A stretch of 64,000 nucleotides of DNA from Candidatus Alloclostridium intestinigallinarum (GCA_904382605.1 CAJFJA010000007.1:1-64000), one strand, 5' to 3'; positions 26,935-36,445 are shown, counted from the first letter of the stretch. Notes: generated from the sequence alone by a model not told the origin. Translations and numbers: made by a program.

Positions 26935-28785
26935 ATGAGTATATCCGATAAATATATGCAAAGTTACATCTCCGCCCATATGGAAAATTCCCGTGAGATA
27001 GACTACACGGAGATTCCCGAAAGCATGGGGCTGGAAAAGTATTTTTACGACGAACTGCCGGAAAAGGAAGTGCGCGGCTATCCCGTGGCGAGCGACTTTG
27101 TCGCGCCGGACGGAACAGCGTACTCCATGACGGAATACGAAAAGCTGGGCGCGGAAGAGAGGAAGAAGTGCCGTCTGCGCTACTACTATCTGCCCCCTCT
27201 GCACGAGATATATCTCGGTTCTACGGGAAGCGGTAAGACGACGGGCTGTATAGAGCCTCAGCTGAGGGCGATTTCCTCGCAAAAAAACAAGCCGAATATC
27301 TTCGTGACAGACCCCAAGGGCGAGCTTTTCAACCACAACGCGGAACATCTGAAAAAGATGGGCTACCGCACTTTCGTGCTCAACTTCAAGAACACTACCC
27401 GTTCCAACAAGTGGAATCCGCTTTCCGACCTGCTGGACGTGCTGAAAAAGATAAAGGATATGCGTGCGAGCGCGCCCGAACCGCGCACGGGCAAGATTCC
27501 CGACGACATTCCCAAAGCCGCACCCTCTTCCGCCTTTACTTCGGGAAGGTACTACCTGTTCGACGGCAGCGCGTTCCCTACCATTTCCATGGCGAAACAG
27601 ATGAAGACGGTGAAGGAAACCGACCTGAACGTGGAACTTTCCTCCCTCATAAACCAGCTGGGCAATATGTTCATCAAGGTGGAGAGCACGAAAGACCCCA
27701 CCTGGGAAAAGGCGGCGCAGGACCAGGTCAAAGGCTTTTTACAGGCGATGTGCGACTATCTGCTCGACCCGTTCAGCGGTTTCACGGAAGATATGTTCAC
27801 CATATACACGATGACGCAGTTTTTCAGCGTGCTGCGGCGCGGCATGATGAGCCGCGGCGACACGCGCTACCGCCCCGATATATTCACGCACCCGCTTATA
27901 AAACGGCTGCCCCGCCAGACGCAGAATATGTTTACCACGGTTTTCGCCGCCTCGCCCATAACCATGCTGTCCTACCTGAGCGTGCTGGGCAACAGCCTCG
28001 GACCGTGGTGCAAGCCGCACGTCTACGCGCTTACCACGGGCAACGACGTGGAACTTTTCGACGAGGACGACACCCCGTTCGCCATTTTCGTCATCACGCG
28101 CGACTACGAATCCAGCGATTACGACATAGCCGCGCTGTTCGTGGACTGGGTATACCGCAATATGGTGGAGCACGCGGAAGAGTGCGAGGTGAAGAACAAG
28201 CCGTACCGCGAAACGCACTTCCTTCTGGACGAATTCGGCAACATACCGCGCATAAACTCCTTTGAAAACAAGATAGCCACTTCGCGCTCGCGCAAGATAT
28301 ACTTCCACCTGGTACTGCAATCTTACGCCCAGCTGGAAAACGTGTACAACGTCACCGCAAACGGCCCCGCCGCGATAATAAAGGACAACTGCAACAGCAT
28401 AAACTTCCTTGGCTCGCAGAACGTGGAGACCAAAAAGTCGTTTTCTTCCGACTGCGGTTCCACTTCCGTGCTTTCGCCGATAGTCAGGCTGAGCGACGAA
28501 GGCGGCACCCTGCCCATATCCACCGTTCCGCTCATGCCGCTGAGCAGGCTGGACCTGATAACGCCCGGCGACATATACTGCAAGCGCATTTTCTCGCCGC
28601 TTATCAAGGCGCGCTACGTGCGCAGTTACGTTGCGGCGGCGCACGGCGATTATCCCGGATTTTCACCCGCGCGCGGTCTGACGGAGTTCACCCCCGTCAC
28701 CCTGCAACCTTACGTGGGCGAAAAATTCCAGTTCGCGCAACTCAACGCAGACGACGTTCTGACCTGGGAAAAACGCTCTTTTTAA
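26935..28785 (+). CDS. VirD4/TraG-like type IV coupling ATPase
   Basis: The ATG at 26935 has AGGGGG upstream. The 616-residue protein has Walker A LGSTGSGKTT (94-103), VTDPKGELF, and Walker B LLDEFGNIPRI (about 428-438), as in VirD4/TraG coupling proteins that feed DNA-relaxase complexes or proteins into type IV secretion channels. The usual N-terminal membrane helices are absent; only about 90 soluble residues precede Walker A. No relaxase, VirB4 or integrase is visible nearby, so it is an orphan coupling protein beside dnaA. Confidence 0.88.
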   Translation: MSISDKYMQSYISAHMENSREIDYTEIPESMGLEKYFYDELPEKEVRGYPVASDFVAPDGTAYSMTEYEKLGAEERKKCRLRYYYLPPLHEIYLGSTGSGKTTGCIEPQLRAISSQKNKPNIFVTDPKGELFNHNAEHLKKMGYRTFVLNFKNTTRSNKWNPLSDLLDVLKKIKDMRASAPEPRTGKIPDDIPKAAPSSAFTSGRYYLFDGSAFPTISMAKQMKTVKETDLNVELSSLINQLGNMFIKVESTKDPTWEKAAQDQVKGFLQAMCDYLLDPFSGFTEDMFTIYTMTQFFSVLRRGMMSRGDTRYRPDIFTHPLIKRLPRQTQNMFTTVFAASPITMLSYLSVLGNSLGPWCKPHVYALTTGNDVELFDEDDTPFAIFVITRDYESSDYDIAALFVDWVYRNMVEHAEECEVKNKPYRETHFLLDEFGNIPRINSFENKIATSRSRKIYFHLVLQSYAQLENVYNVTANGPAAIIKDNCNSINFLGSQNVETKKSFSSDCGSTSVLSPIVRLSDEGGTLPISTVPLMPLSRLDLITPGDIYCKRIFSPLIKARYVRSYVAAAHGDYPGFSPARGLTEFTPVTLQPYVGEKFQFAQLNADDVLTWEKRSF

Positions 28786-28798
28786 TTCGGTATGCGCA

Positions 28799-28833
28799 AA
28801 AAAAGCGGCATTGGTGTTCAATGCCGCTTTTTT
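28799..28833. terminator. Bidirectional terminator after the TraG-like gene
   Basis: The 12-bp stem AAAAGCGGCATT/AATGCCGCTTTT (28801-28812, 28820-28831) has A and T tracts on its flanks. It serves the TraG-like gene and the converging YbjN-like gene. Confidence 0.88.
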
Positions 28834-28883
28834 GTATGCGTTTTGCTTTCCGGGCGTTGCCGCGCAGCCGCGCCTTTTGCGGA

Positions 28884-29357
28884 TTACGGCCTGAACATGG
28901 CGATACACTCTTCCATATCCGCCCTGCCTTCGGCAAAAGCGCCGAACGCGAGGTTGAGTCTGGTAATTTCCACCTGTATCACGCCCAGGAACATATGGAA
29001 GAAGTTCTCGTCCTCTATCTCACAGCCTTCGACCATGCTTTTCGCGCAGTACTCCACCTTTTCCGCCAGCGGATCGTACGTCAGATATCCGCGCAGAAGC
29101 ATATTGTTCACCGCGTTTATCATAAACAGCGTTTCGTGCATTTTTTCCACGGGGACGGAGCAGCCCAGATATACCTGCAGAATAAGAGTCGTGTCGTCCA
29201 CCGTTATGACGCCGTCTATCTTGTTGTCGTTGTCGTCGGCAAGGTTTTCAAGATGTATGACCCTGATTTTCCCCATGTTGCTTATACTGTGGCTTATCCC
29301 CTGGGAATTGAGATAAAAGGAGCATTTGTCCGTCAGAGTTTTTTGTGTTTCCGCCAT
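28884..29357 (-). CDS. YbjN-like protein, copy 1
   Basis: This 157-residue protein resembles YbjN/type III chaperone-like folds: a short N-terminal helix, a beta region, AVNNMLLRGYLTYDPLAEKV, and C-terminal helices. It is clearly related to the protein at 30408-30875 (both start MAETQ, share length and the AVNxxN/F-D pattern). Function is unknown; the fold often binds other proteins. It follows the GH43-like gene on the same strand, with a GAGGTGA site. Confidence 0.7.
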   Translation of the reverse strand: MAETQKTLTDKCSFYLNSQGISHSISNMGKIRVIHLENLADDNDNKIDGVITVDDTTLILQVYLGCSVPVEKMHETLFMINAVNNMLLRGYLTYDPLAEKVEYCAKSMVEGCEIEDENFFHMFLGVIQVEITRLNLAFGAFAEGRADMEECIAMFRP

Positions 29358-29412
29358 ATATGTATCACCTCGTTGAAATTATTTGTACGAATTTATGCCG
29401 CGCGGACGCTTT

Positions 29413-30411
29413 TTAAGAAAACGCCTCTTCGAGCCTTTGCGCCGTATCCGCGCTTATCGCCATGACGCTGCCGTGGCGGGGCGAAAAGTCAAGTTCGTAA
29501 TCGTAAGGCGCGACGCGTTTGAAGTTGCGCATATCGCCTGTCTGCTGCATTACGAATTTGCCGGAGCTGTAACAGTCGAGCATCATCACCCATTCACCCG
29601 TTCCTGCTACGTTGTAGATGCAGTTGCCCTCCACGTTCGTATTGTAAAGACTGACGACCCCTTCGTATTCGTAAGGCCCCGTAAGCGACCGCGACGCGGC
29701 AAGACAAATTTTCGCCTCGTTTTCGTCCTTGTAATACAGATAGTAGGTGTTGCCTGCCTTGACTATATCGCCGTCTATCGCGTCCTTGCCCGAATCGGGA
29801 GCGTAGAGAATACGCGGCTCGCTGCAAAGACTCTGCATATCCTCGGAATAGGCGTACCACAGGACCGTTCCACTCCACCCCTGCTCTCCGTCGGTGCAGT
29901 TCGCCCAGTACACCATATACATACCCTTTTCCCCGTCCCATATTGCCTGGGGCGCCCACGCGCGCACGGTATCGGGAATAAGCGGCTCTATGTCTACGTT
30001 GTATTCCGTCCAGTTTATCAGGTCGTCGGACTTGAACACCGTAAAGGCGTGGTTGGACGACCAGCCCAGCTCGCTGCGCATATCCGTGGCGATAATGCAG
30101 TACGTCCCGTCGTTCATGGCGAATATATACGGATCGCGCACGCTCCCCGTGCCCGTCGTGCTCTGCAGTACCGGAGTATCGCTTACCGGAGTGAAATTGT
30201 GCCCGTCACGGCTCAGCGCGAAATATATCCTCTCTTCTTCCGGCTCGTTGCCGGTAAAGTACGCCATCAGATACGCGGTATCCGAATCGCCGCGCGCCGG
30301 TTCGGCATAGTCGATAATTCCCGTAAAATACAGCGAAAGCGGCACTACTGCCGCCGCCAGAATAACAAGCGCCGCCGCGGTTATTATAATCGCCCTCTTT
30401 TTCGCCGTCAC
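29413..30411 (-). CDS. Membrane-anchored GH43-like beta-propeller protein
   Basis: This 332-residue protein has an N-terminal membrane helix (residues 7-31) and an outer domain like glycoside hydrolase family 43: SVRDPYIFAMNDGTYCIIAT, WAPQAIWDGEKGMYMVYWAN, AIDGDIVKAGNTYYLYYKDE. This is the five-bladed fold of arabinofuranosidases and xylosidases. Candidate acidic residues are present, but activity and substrate are unknown. Its start overlaps the end of YbjN copy 2 by 4 bases. A decayed copy lies upstream at 30980-31500. Confidence 0.78.
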   Translation of the reverse strand: MTAKKRAIIITAAALVILAAAVVPLSLYFTGIIDYAEPARGDSDTAYLMAYFTGNEPEEERIYFALSRDGHNFTPVSDTPVLQSTTGTGSVRDPYIFAMNDGTYCIIATDMRSELGWSSNHAFTVFKSDDLINWTEYNVDIEPLIPDTVRAWAPQAIWDGEKGMYMVYWANCTDGEQGWSGTVLWYAYSEDMQSLCSEPRILYAPDSGKDAIDGDIVKAGNTYYLYYKDENEAKICLAASRSLTGPYEYEGVVSLYNTNVEGNCIYNVAGTGEWVMMLDCYSSGKFVMQQTGDMRNFKRVAPYDYELDFSPRHGSVMAISADTAQRLEEAFS

Positions 30412-30875
30412 TTATTGATCTCTTCCATAAATTCGGAAAAATTCAACATTCCCTTGCTGAGCATGAAGAGTTTGTCGTTATAATCGTCCACGCTGCGTAA
30501 AAGAATGCGGATAAGTTCCATAAATATGCCGCCCGTTTCCACGGTACAGTCGTTGAAACAGTTGGTCACCCTGTAAATAACTATCCCTTCCTTGCTGTCG
30601 AAGTCCAGACTGCCGAAAACCAGCTTTCTGTTTATCTCGTTCACCGCCATAATGCCATCCACCAGCTTTTCCCCCGAAAACCTGGCGGGTATAAGGGAGT
30701 AGAGCGATACGACCCCGCCTATAAACCTTATCGTGCAGTTCATCTGCAAGTCGTCGCCCGACGCGGTAAAGTTGATTATATCAGAATCTTCTATTCTGTC
30801 GACGCTGTATTTCACCCCGCCGTCGTCAAGACAGGCACAGCACTTTTCGAACAGGGTCTGTTGTGTTTCCGCCAT
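30408..30875 (-). CDS. YbjN-like protein, copy 2
   Basis: This 155-residue paralogue of the 28884-29357 product starts MAETQQTLFEKC. It has VNEINRKLVFGSLDFDSKEG and a helical C-terminus. GGGAGGA precedes the ATG. It overlaps the GH43-like gene by 4 bases, so translation is probably coupled. Confidence 0.7.
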   Translation of the reverse strand: MAETQQTLFEKCCACLDDGGVKYSVDRIEDSDIINFTASGDDLQMNCTIRFIGGVVSLYSLIPARFSGEKLVDGIMAVNEINRKLVFGSLDFDSKEGIVIYRVTNCFNDCTVETGGIFMELIRILLRSVDDYNDKLFMLSKGMLNFSEFMEEINK

Positions 30876-30979
30876 AATTGTTCCTCCCCGGATTTTCAGC
30901 TACATATATCATACCTTAAAGCACCGTATTTTTCAATACGTTTGCCCCATATTTTACATTACGGCGGGTTTTTTATGTT

Positions 30980-31500
30980 TTATATTGACGCAAGCCGTTC
31001 GTATTCTTCTCCGCTTATAGCCGTGACGCTGCCGTGGCGGGGCGAAAAGTCCACGGAATAATCGTTTTTGTTTACGCGCCTGAAATTGAGCATATCGTCC
31101 GTCTGCTGCATGAAGAATCTGCCGTATTTGTAGCTGTCCATAAACATGGCCCACTCGTCCGTCCCGGCGATATTGTAGATGAAACTGCCCTCTACGGCGT
31201 GGTTGGACGTCTAGCCAAGCCCGCTCTGCATATCGGTGGCAAGAAGGTAATAGTACCCGTCCTCTCCTTTCAGAATATACGGGTCGCGCGCGCAACCCGT
31301 GCCCGTGCTCTGTTCCACCATCGCCCTTCCGCCGTTCAGCGGAGTGTAATTGTAGCCGTCGTCGCTCACGGCGAAACTTATGCGCTCTTCTTCCGGCGTA
31401 TTGCCGCTGAAGTACGCCATGAGGTAATAACCTTCTCCCCGCGCGGGCTCGGCGTAATCAATATAGCCCGTGCAGTAAAGCACGACGGGCACGACAACCG
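30980..31500 (-). pseudogene. Decayed GH43-like copy
   Basis: This is a second copy of the 29413-30411 gene. It keeps CTGYIDYAEPARG, GCARDPYILKGEDGYYYLLA and the C-terminal FSPRHGSVTAISGEE. An in-frame TAG replaces the Trp of LGWSSNHA, and about 95 residues are then missing, joining SNHA to VEGSFIYN. Hydrophobic N-terminal codons continue a little beyond 31500, but no start codon or ribosome site is clear. Frame is otherwise kept, so the decay is recent. Confidence 0.85.
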
Positions 31501-31611
31501 CCGCCGCAACGCACGCGTAACGCCGGTCAAAGCGCGGCGGCAGACGCCGTTTTTCCCCGTTTACGGCGGGTTTTACGACAAAACACTTTCGCCGCGCGCG
31601 TATAAAAGTCT

Positions 31612-31639
31612 TGTTTTTTTCCGCGATATACTTTATAAT
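31612..31639 (+). promoter_or_regulatory. dnaA promoter (leaderless)
   Basis: TTGTTT (31612-31617) and TATAAT (31634-31639) are 16 bases apart. The expected transcription start, near 31646, coincides with the ATG at 31648. No DnaA box is visible upstream. Confidence 0.6.
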
Positions 31640-31647
31640 AAATGCGT

Positions 31648-33015
31648 ATGGAAAACAAGAACGTGAATTTATTATGGGAATCGGTCATGGTGGATCTGAT
31701 GCCGATGATTTCGACGGTATCGTTCCAGGTGTGGTTTTCCAGCGTAAAACCGCTGAAAGTTTACAACAACAAACTGGTTCTGAGCGTAAAGCTGCACTCG
31801 AACAAAAAACAGCTTGACAACACTTACAGGGACATGATAGTGAAGTGTATCCGCAAGAACAGCGATTACATAGACGACTTCATCGTGGTTCTCGAAGACG
31901 AAGAGCAGCTGCCGGAAGAACTCACCGCCGCTGCCGCCGCGGAACCCGCGCCCGCCGCCGATACGGAAAGTTCGGGGAGCACGCATTTCAAGGCCTCCTT
32001 CACGTTCGACAACTTCGTGGTGGGCGACAGCAACCAGCTGGTGTACGCCGCCGCAAAGACGGTGGCGGAAGATCCGGGCAAACGCTACAATCCCCTGTTC
32101 ATATACGGCGGCGTGGGTCTGGGCAAGACGCATATCATGCACGCCATAGGCAACTACCTGTTATCCGCGCGCCCCGGACTGAAAGTGCGTTACGCCGCGG
32201 CGGAAACTTTTACCAACGACTATATCGAAAGCATACGCACCAACAAGGATTCGGGACTTAACAAACAGTTCCGCGACAAATACCGCAACGTGGACGTGCT
32301 CATGCTGGACGACATACAGTTCATCGCGGGCAAGGGCGGCACGCAGGACGCGCTTTTCCACACCTTCAATTATCTGGTGGAAAACGAAAAGCAGATAGTC
32401 TTTTCCAGCGACCGTCACCCTTCTTTGCTGAACAACGTGGAGGACAGGCTTATTTCCCGCTTCGCTTCGGGCATCACGGTGGACATATCCCCTCCCGGAC
32501 TTGAAATGAGGATAGCCATAATACAGCGCAAGGCGTTCGGCAGGCGTTTCCATATCTCCCGGGACTGCGTGTATTACCTGGCGGAGAAGATAGACACCAA
32601 CGTGAGGGAGCTGGAAGGCGCGCTGAACAAGGTGGCGTTTTTCTGCGAGATGAACAAGGTCGCCGCAGACAGCGTGGACGTGATACGCGAAGCGTTGCGC
32701 GACGAGATAGAAGAAGGCGGAAGAGCGCTTAATTACGAGGACATAATAGCCGCGTGCGCGGCGTACTTCGGCGTAAAATCCGACGACATAACGGGTTCGC
32801 GCCGCAGTAAACAGATAGTTTCCGCCAGACAGATGGCGATATATCTGATATACGACATTCTGGGACTGCCGCTTGCTGAGATAGGCACCTACATAGGCGG
32901 CAGGGACCACACCACGATAGGCTACGCCCGCGACAAAATCGACAAAATGCGCCGCGACGACCCGATAGTGGAAAGGCAAATACAGGACATTCGCGCCAAG
33001 CTGGGCAAGGCATAA
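31648..33015 (+). CDS. dnaA: Chromosomal replication initiator DnaA
   Basis: This 455-residue protein has domain I (1-85), an Ala/Pro-rich linker (90-110), an AAA+ core with Walker A GGVGLGKT (154-161) and Walker B VLMLDDIQF (216-224), and the DNA-binding domain with the signature GGRDHTTIGYARDKI. It binds DnaA boxes, melts the origin and loads the helicase. Of two in-frame ATGs (31642, 31648) I prefer the second, because the first is too close to the -10 element. No Shine-Dalgarno site is present. The usual neighbour dnaN is absent; parB follows 29 bases later. Confidence 0.97.
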   Translation: MENKNVNLLWESVMVDLMPMISTVSFQVWFSSVKPLKVYNNKLVLSVKLHSNKKQLDNTYRDMIVKCIRKNSDYIDDFIVVLEDEEQLPEELTAAAAAEPAPAADTESSGSTHFKASFTFDNFVVGDSNQLVYAAAKTVAEDPGKRYNPLFIYGGVGLGKTHIMHAIGNYLLSARPGLKVRYAAAETFTNDYIESIRTNKDSGLNKQFRDKYRNVDVLMLDDIQFIAGKGGTQDALFHTFNYLVENEKQIVFSSDRHPSLLNNVEDRLISRFASGITVDISPPGLEMRIAIIQRKAFGRRFHISRDCVYYLAEKIDTNVRELEGALNKVAFFCEMNKVAADSVDVIREALRDEIEEGGRALNYEDIIAACAAYFGVKSDDITGSRRSKQIVSARQMAIYLIYDILGLPLAEIGTYIGGRDHTTIGYARDKIDKMRRDDPIVERQIQDIRAKLGKA

Positions 33016-33044
33016 CGGCGCAAAAAGACATAAGGAGAAGTACC

Positions 33045-33896
33045 ATGGCAAAGAAAACGGACGTTTTTGAACTGAGCGGAACCAAATCTTACGACGAGAG
33101 CGGCAATCTGCGGGCGGGCGTGGAAGAAATAGATATAAGTTTCATCGACGCCAATCCCGAACAGCCGCGCAAAAACTTCGACGCCGACGCCTTAGAGGAG
33201 CTGGCAAACTCCATAAAGCAGCACGGAATAATACAGCCGATAATTCTCTCCCCCGAAGGCGGAAGATTCTCGGTAGTGGCGGGCGAACGCAGACTGCGCG
33301 CGGCAAAACTTGCCGGACTGAAGAAGGTTCCCGCCATAGTGCGCAGCCTGACGGAAGCGGAGCGCGGCGAAATCTCGCTCATAGAAAACCTTCAGCGCGA
33401 GGACCTGAATCCGATAGAAGAAGCCACCGCTTACAAGACGCTTATGGAGCGTTTTTCGCTCACGCAGGAAGAGCTTGCTTCGCGCCTGGGCAAAGGCAGA
33501 CCCACCGTGGCAAATTCCCTGCGCCTGCTCAACCTGGCTCCCGCCGTGCAGGAACTGCTGATAAACGGCAGACTGACCGCGGGCCACGCACGCGCGCTTG
33601 TGATAATCAAAGACCCCGTGGTGCAGACGAATTACGCCATGGCTGCCTGCGACAAGGGACTGACGGTAAGACAGCTGGAATTCATGGTACAGCGCTACGT
33701 GAATCCGGAAAAGAAAAAGCCCGTACCCAGAACTCCCCTTTCCCCCGAACTGAAAGGGCTGGTAAAGGATATGCAGCACATTTTCGCCACCAAGGTAAAG
33801 GCGGTGGGAACGCACGATAAGGGAAGGATATATATAGACTACTACACGCAGAGCGATCTGCAGCGTATATTTGAACTTATCGAGAGGCTGAAGTGA
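33045..33896 (+). CDS. parB: Chromosome partitioning protein ParB
   Basis: This 283-residue protein has the CTP-binding box VVAGERRLRAAKLA (77-90), a helix-turn-helix centred on LTQEELASRLGKGRPTVANS, and a C-terminal dimer region. It binds parS sites and loads SMC near the origin; three parS-like sites lie at 48.3, 49.4 and 54.7 kb. AAGGAGAA precedes the ATG. The usual partner parA (soj) is not adjacent. Noc, a paralogue, is the alternative, but the position beside dnaA favours ParB. Confidence 0.92.
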   Translation: MAKKTDVFELSGTKSYDESGNLRAGVEEIDISFIDANPEQPRKNFDADALEELANSIKQHGIIQPIILSPEGGRFSVVAGERRLRAAKLAGLKKVPAIVRSLTEAERGEISLIENLQREDLNPIEEATAYKTLMERFSLTQEELASRLGKGRPTVANSLRLLNLAPAVQELLINGRLTAGHARALVIIKDPVVQTNYAMAACDKGLTVRQLEFMVQRYVNPEKKKPVPRTPLSPELKGLVKDMQHIFATKVKAVGTHDKGRIYIDYYTQSDLQRIFELIERLK

Positions 33897-35209
33897 AAAA
33901 AATACTGCCCTGGCAAAAGCTGGACAACGCGGCGACAATCTTTCCGCTGATGTCCGGCAAACACAACCAGAACAATTTCCGTATGCAGGTCACCCTTTCT
34001 TCCCCCGTGGACAAAGCGGCGCTGGAGGGGGCGATAAACAACGTACTGCCCCGCTTCGAGCAATACGACGTCACGCTGAAAGGCGGCTTTATATGGTATC
34101 GCTTCGAGCGGGCGTCCTCGCCCGTAACGGTGGGCGACGCTGAGGAATGGGGAATGTCCCCCCTGCCCCTTTTTGAAAAGGGCGGCAGGACTTTCCGCTT
34201 CAACGTGCAGGGGTGCGACATATACGCCGACTTTTTCCACGCCATGGGCGACGGAGCGGGAACGGGCGAATTTCTCAAAGCGGTCGTCTTTGAATATCTG
34301 AAAGAAACGGGCTGCCCCGTAGAGCCGGAAGGCAGAATAATCACCACGTCCACGCCGATAGACCCCGGCGAGAGCGAGGACGCCTTCCACAAGTATTACA
34401 AGCCCCTGCCCTTAAAGGACCTGGAAGTAAAGTCCATGCAGGGGAGCAAGGCTTTCCATATAGAGGGAACGCGTTACGAAGACCACGGCACGGAATGCGT
34501 ACAGTACACCCTGCCGTCGCACGAAGTGGTGGATTTGTGCCATTCGTTGGGCTGCACCGTGACGGAGTACCTGGGCGCGGCTTTCGCCATGGCCGTCTAC
34601 GACGGAATGATACGCGGAAAACGCAAAAAAACGCGCGCCATCCAGCTGTTCATGCCCATCAATCTGCGCCGTTTCTTCCCCTCTTCCACGCTGAAAAACT
34701 TCTCCTTGTTCTCACGCGTGAAGATAGACACAAAAACTCCCCCCACCATGGAAGGGTGCATTAAAATTATCCACGAAAGTCTGAAAAGGGATACGGACAA
34801 GGCGCTTTTGCAAAAGAAAATCTGCACCACCGTGCGCGCGGAAGTGCTGGGCGTAATGCAGATTATCCCCCGCGCCCTGAAAAGGCTGTTTTTGGGCTTT
34901 GCCAACCTCTTCTTCGGCAAGGGCAAAAAGACGGCGACTTTTTCCAACGTGGGAATTGTGAAACTGCCCGAGAGTATGCGCCCGTACGTGACGAATATCC
35001 ATTACAGTCTGTGGCCCAACTCCAACTCCCCGTATACCGCGGTGGTGGTTTCCGTATGGGACAGCCTGAACATCACCTTCAACAAGGCGATAAAAGAAAA
35101 CGACATAGAGCGCGCCCTGTCCGCGCGGTTTGTGGCGGATAAGATAAAATACGCTTTCAGCTCCCGTCTGTGGCCGGGCGTGAAAAAAAAGAGCGCGGCG
35201 CGCGGCTGA
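33893..35209 (+). CDS. Condensation-domain-like acyltransferase
   Basis: This 438-residue protein starts with GTG, overlapping the parB stop (GTGA), so it is translationally coupled. FHAMGDGAGTGEF carries the HxxxD active site of the chloramphenicol acetyltransferase/condensation superfamily, as in alcohol acetyltransferases and PapA-type enzymes. FMPINLRRFFPSSTLKNFS, FSNVGIV and the C-terminal DSLNITFNKA strand fit. The acyl donor and acceptor are unknown, and there is no NRPS context. Its link to a partition gene is positional only. Confidence 0.8.
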   Translation: MKKILPWQKLDNAATIFPLMSGKHNQNNFRMQVTLSSPVDKAALEGAINNVLPRFEQYDVTLKGGFIWYRFERASSPVTVGDAEEWGMSPLPLFEKGGRTFRFNVQGCDIYADFFHAMGDGAGTGEFLKAVVFEYLKETGCPVEPEGRIITTSTPIDPGESEDAFHKYYKPLPLKDLEVKSMQGSKAFHIEGTRYEDHGTECVQYTLPSHEVVDLCHSLGCTVTEYLGAAFAMAVYDGMIRGKRKKTRAIQLFMPINLRRFFPSSTLKNFSLFSRVKIDTKTPPTMEGCIKIIHESLKRDTDKALLQKKICTTVRAEVLGVMQIIPRALKRLFLGFANLFFGKGKKTATFSNVGIVKLPESMRPYVTNIHYSLWPNSNSPYTAVVVSVWDSLNITFNKAIKENDIERALSARFVADKIKYAFSSRLWPGVKKKSAARG

Positions 35210-35251
35210 AAGCGGCTTGAATAAAATACACTGAACAACGGAGATAAACTT

Positions 35252-36208
35252 ATGTACTACATCGGAATCGACGTGGGCGGAATGTCCATCAAGGCGGGCG
35301 TTACCGACAAGGAAGGCAACGTACTGCACAAGACCACCCTGGAAACAAAGGGCGGATATACCAAAGAATATACTATAAGCAACGATATACACCTGCTTAT
35401 CGTAAAACTGCTTTCCGAAGCGGGCATTCCGGAAAGCGAAATCGCCGCCGTCGGCATAGGTCAGGCGGGAAGCATTGATTCCGAACGCGGAATAATCAAC
35501 TATTGGAACAATATCCCCATGAAAAAGGTGCACGTTGCGGAAGAGATGCGCAAATGGCACTCCTTCCCCGTTTTCATAGACAACGACGCCAACGTGGCGG
35601 CTTTGGGCGAATGCGTTTTCGGCGCCGCGAAGGGGCTTAAAAACGTGCTTCTCATCACCCTCGGCACGGGCGTGGGCAGCGGCATAATCATCGACGGAAA
35701 AATCTACCGCGGCGAATACGGCGCGGGCGCGGAAGCGGGACACATGGGCATTATCATGGGCGGCGAGCCGTGCACCTGCGGCAGACGCGGCTGCTGGGAG
35801 GCGTACGCTTCCGTATCCGCACTCATACGCCAGACGAAGGCGGCTATGGCGGAACACCCCGAAAGCAGTATGAACGACGTCGCGCGCGATATGGGCGAAG
35901 TAAACGGCATGACCGCGTTCAAGGCGGCGCGCGCGGGCGATAAGACCGCTCTGGAAGTGGTGGAACGGTACGAGCGCTACGTGGCGGAAGGACTTATAAG
36001 CCTGCAAAACATTTTCCGTCCGCAGATGTTCCTCATCGGCGGAGGTATATCCAAAGAGGGGGAATACCTCACCGCACCGCTGGAAAAAATGGTATATGAC
36101 GGTATGTTCGATAAGGAAACGGGCGACGGGCTGAAAATCCGCCCTGCTGCATTGCATAACGACGCGGGGATTCTGGGCGCTGCCGCCCTAGCGATAAGAA
36201 GTATATAA
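35252..36208 (+). CDS. ROK family sugar kinase (glucokinase-like)
   Basis: This 318-residue kinase has the phosphate loop IGIDVGGMSIKAGV at the start, substrate segment FIDNDANVAALGE, LGTGVGSGIIIDG, and the ROK zinc site CTCGRRGCWEAYAS. The family phosphorylates glucose, N-acetylglucosamine or mannose analogues; glucokinase is the likeliest role. CGGAGA precedes the ATG. It is the last gene of the dnaA-parB run and is followed by a strong terminator. Confidence 0.92.
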   Translation: MYYIGIDVGGMSIKAGVTDKEGNVLHKTTLETKGGYTKEYTISNDIHLLIVKLLSEAGIPESEIAAVGIGQAGSIDSERGIINYWNNIPMKKVHVAEEMRKWHSFPVFIDNDANVAALGECVFGAAKGLKNVLLITLGTGVGSGIIIDGKIYRGEYGAGAEAGHMGIIMGGEPCTCGRRGCWEAYASVSALIRQTKAAMAEHPESSMNDVARDMGEVNGMTAFKAARAGDKTALEVVERYERYVAEGLISLQNIFRPQMFLIGGGISKEGEYLTAPLEKMVYDGMFDKETGDGLKIRPAALHNDAGILGAAALAIRSI

Positions 36209-36237
36209 TAAGGCGGAAACCGTTAATTCAAAAATAT

Positions 36238-36271
36238 ACGGGCGGCAAGGAATTGCCGTCCGTAATTTTTT
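36238..36271 (+). terminator. Terminator of the ROK kinase gene
   Basis: The 10-bp stem ACGGGCGGCA/TGCCGTCCGT (36238-36247, 36254-36263, one G-U pair) is followed by AATTTTTT. Confidence 0.85.
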
Positions 36272-36445
36272 CATACACTTTTTCCGCACACGAGGGCACC
36301 GCGCATAAGCACCCTTCTGCGGTGTCAAGTCACATTTTTCCGCGGGTCACGTACTCCTAGTACGCTCCCCTTGTAAAAATGCGCCTTTCCTAGCATTAGG
36401 GCACTTCTTCACGGTGCGTTTGAGCGCAACAACAAAGCGGAAGCG

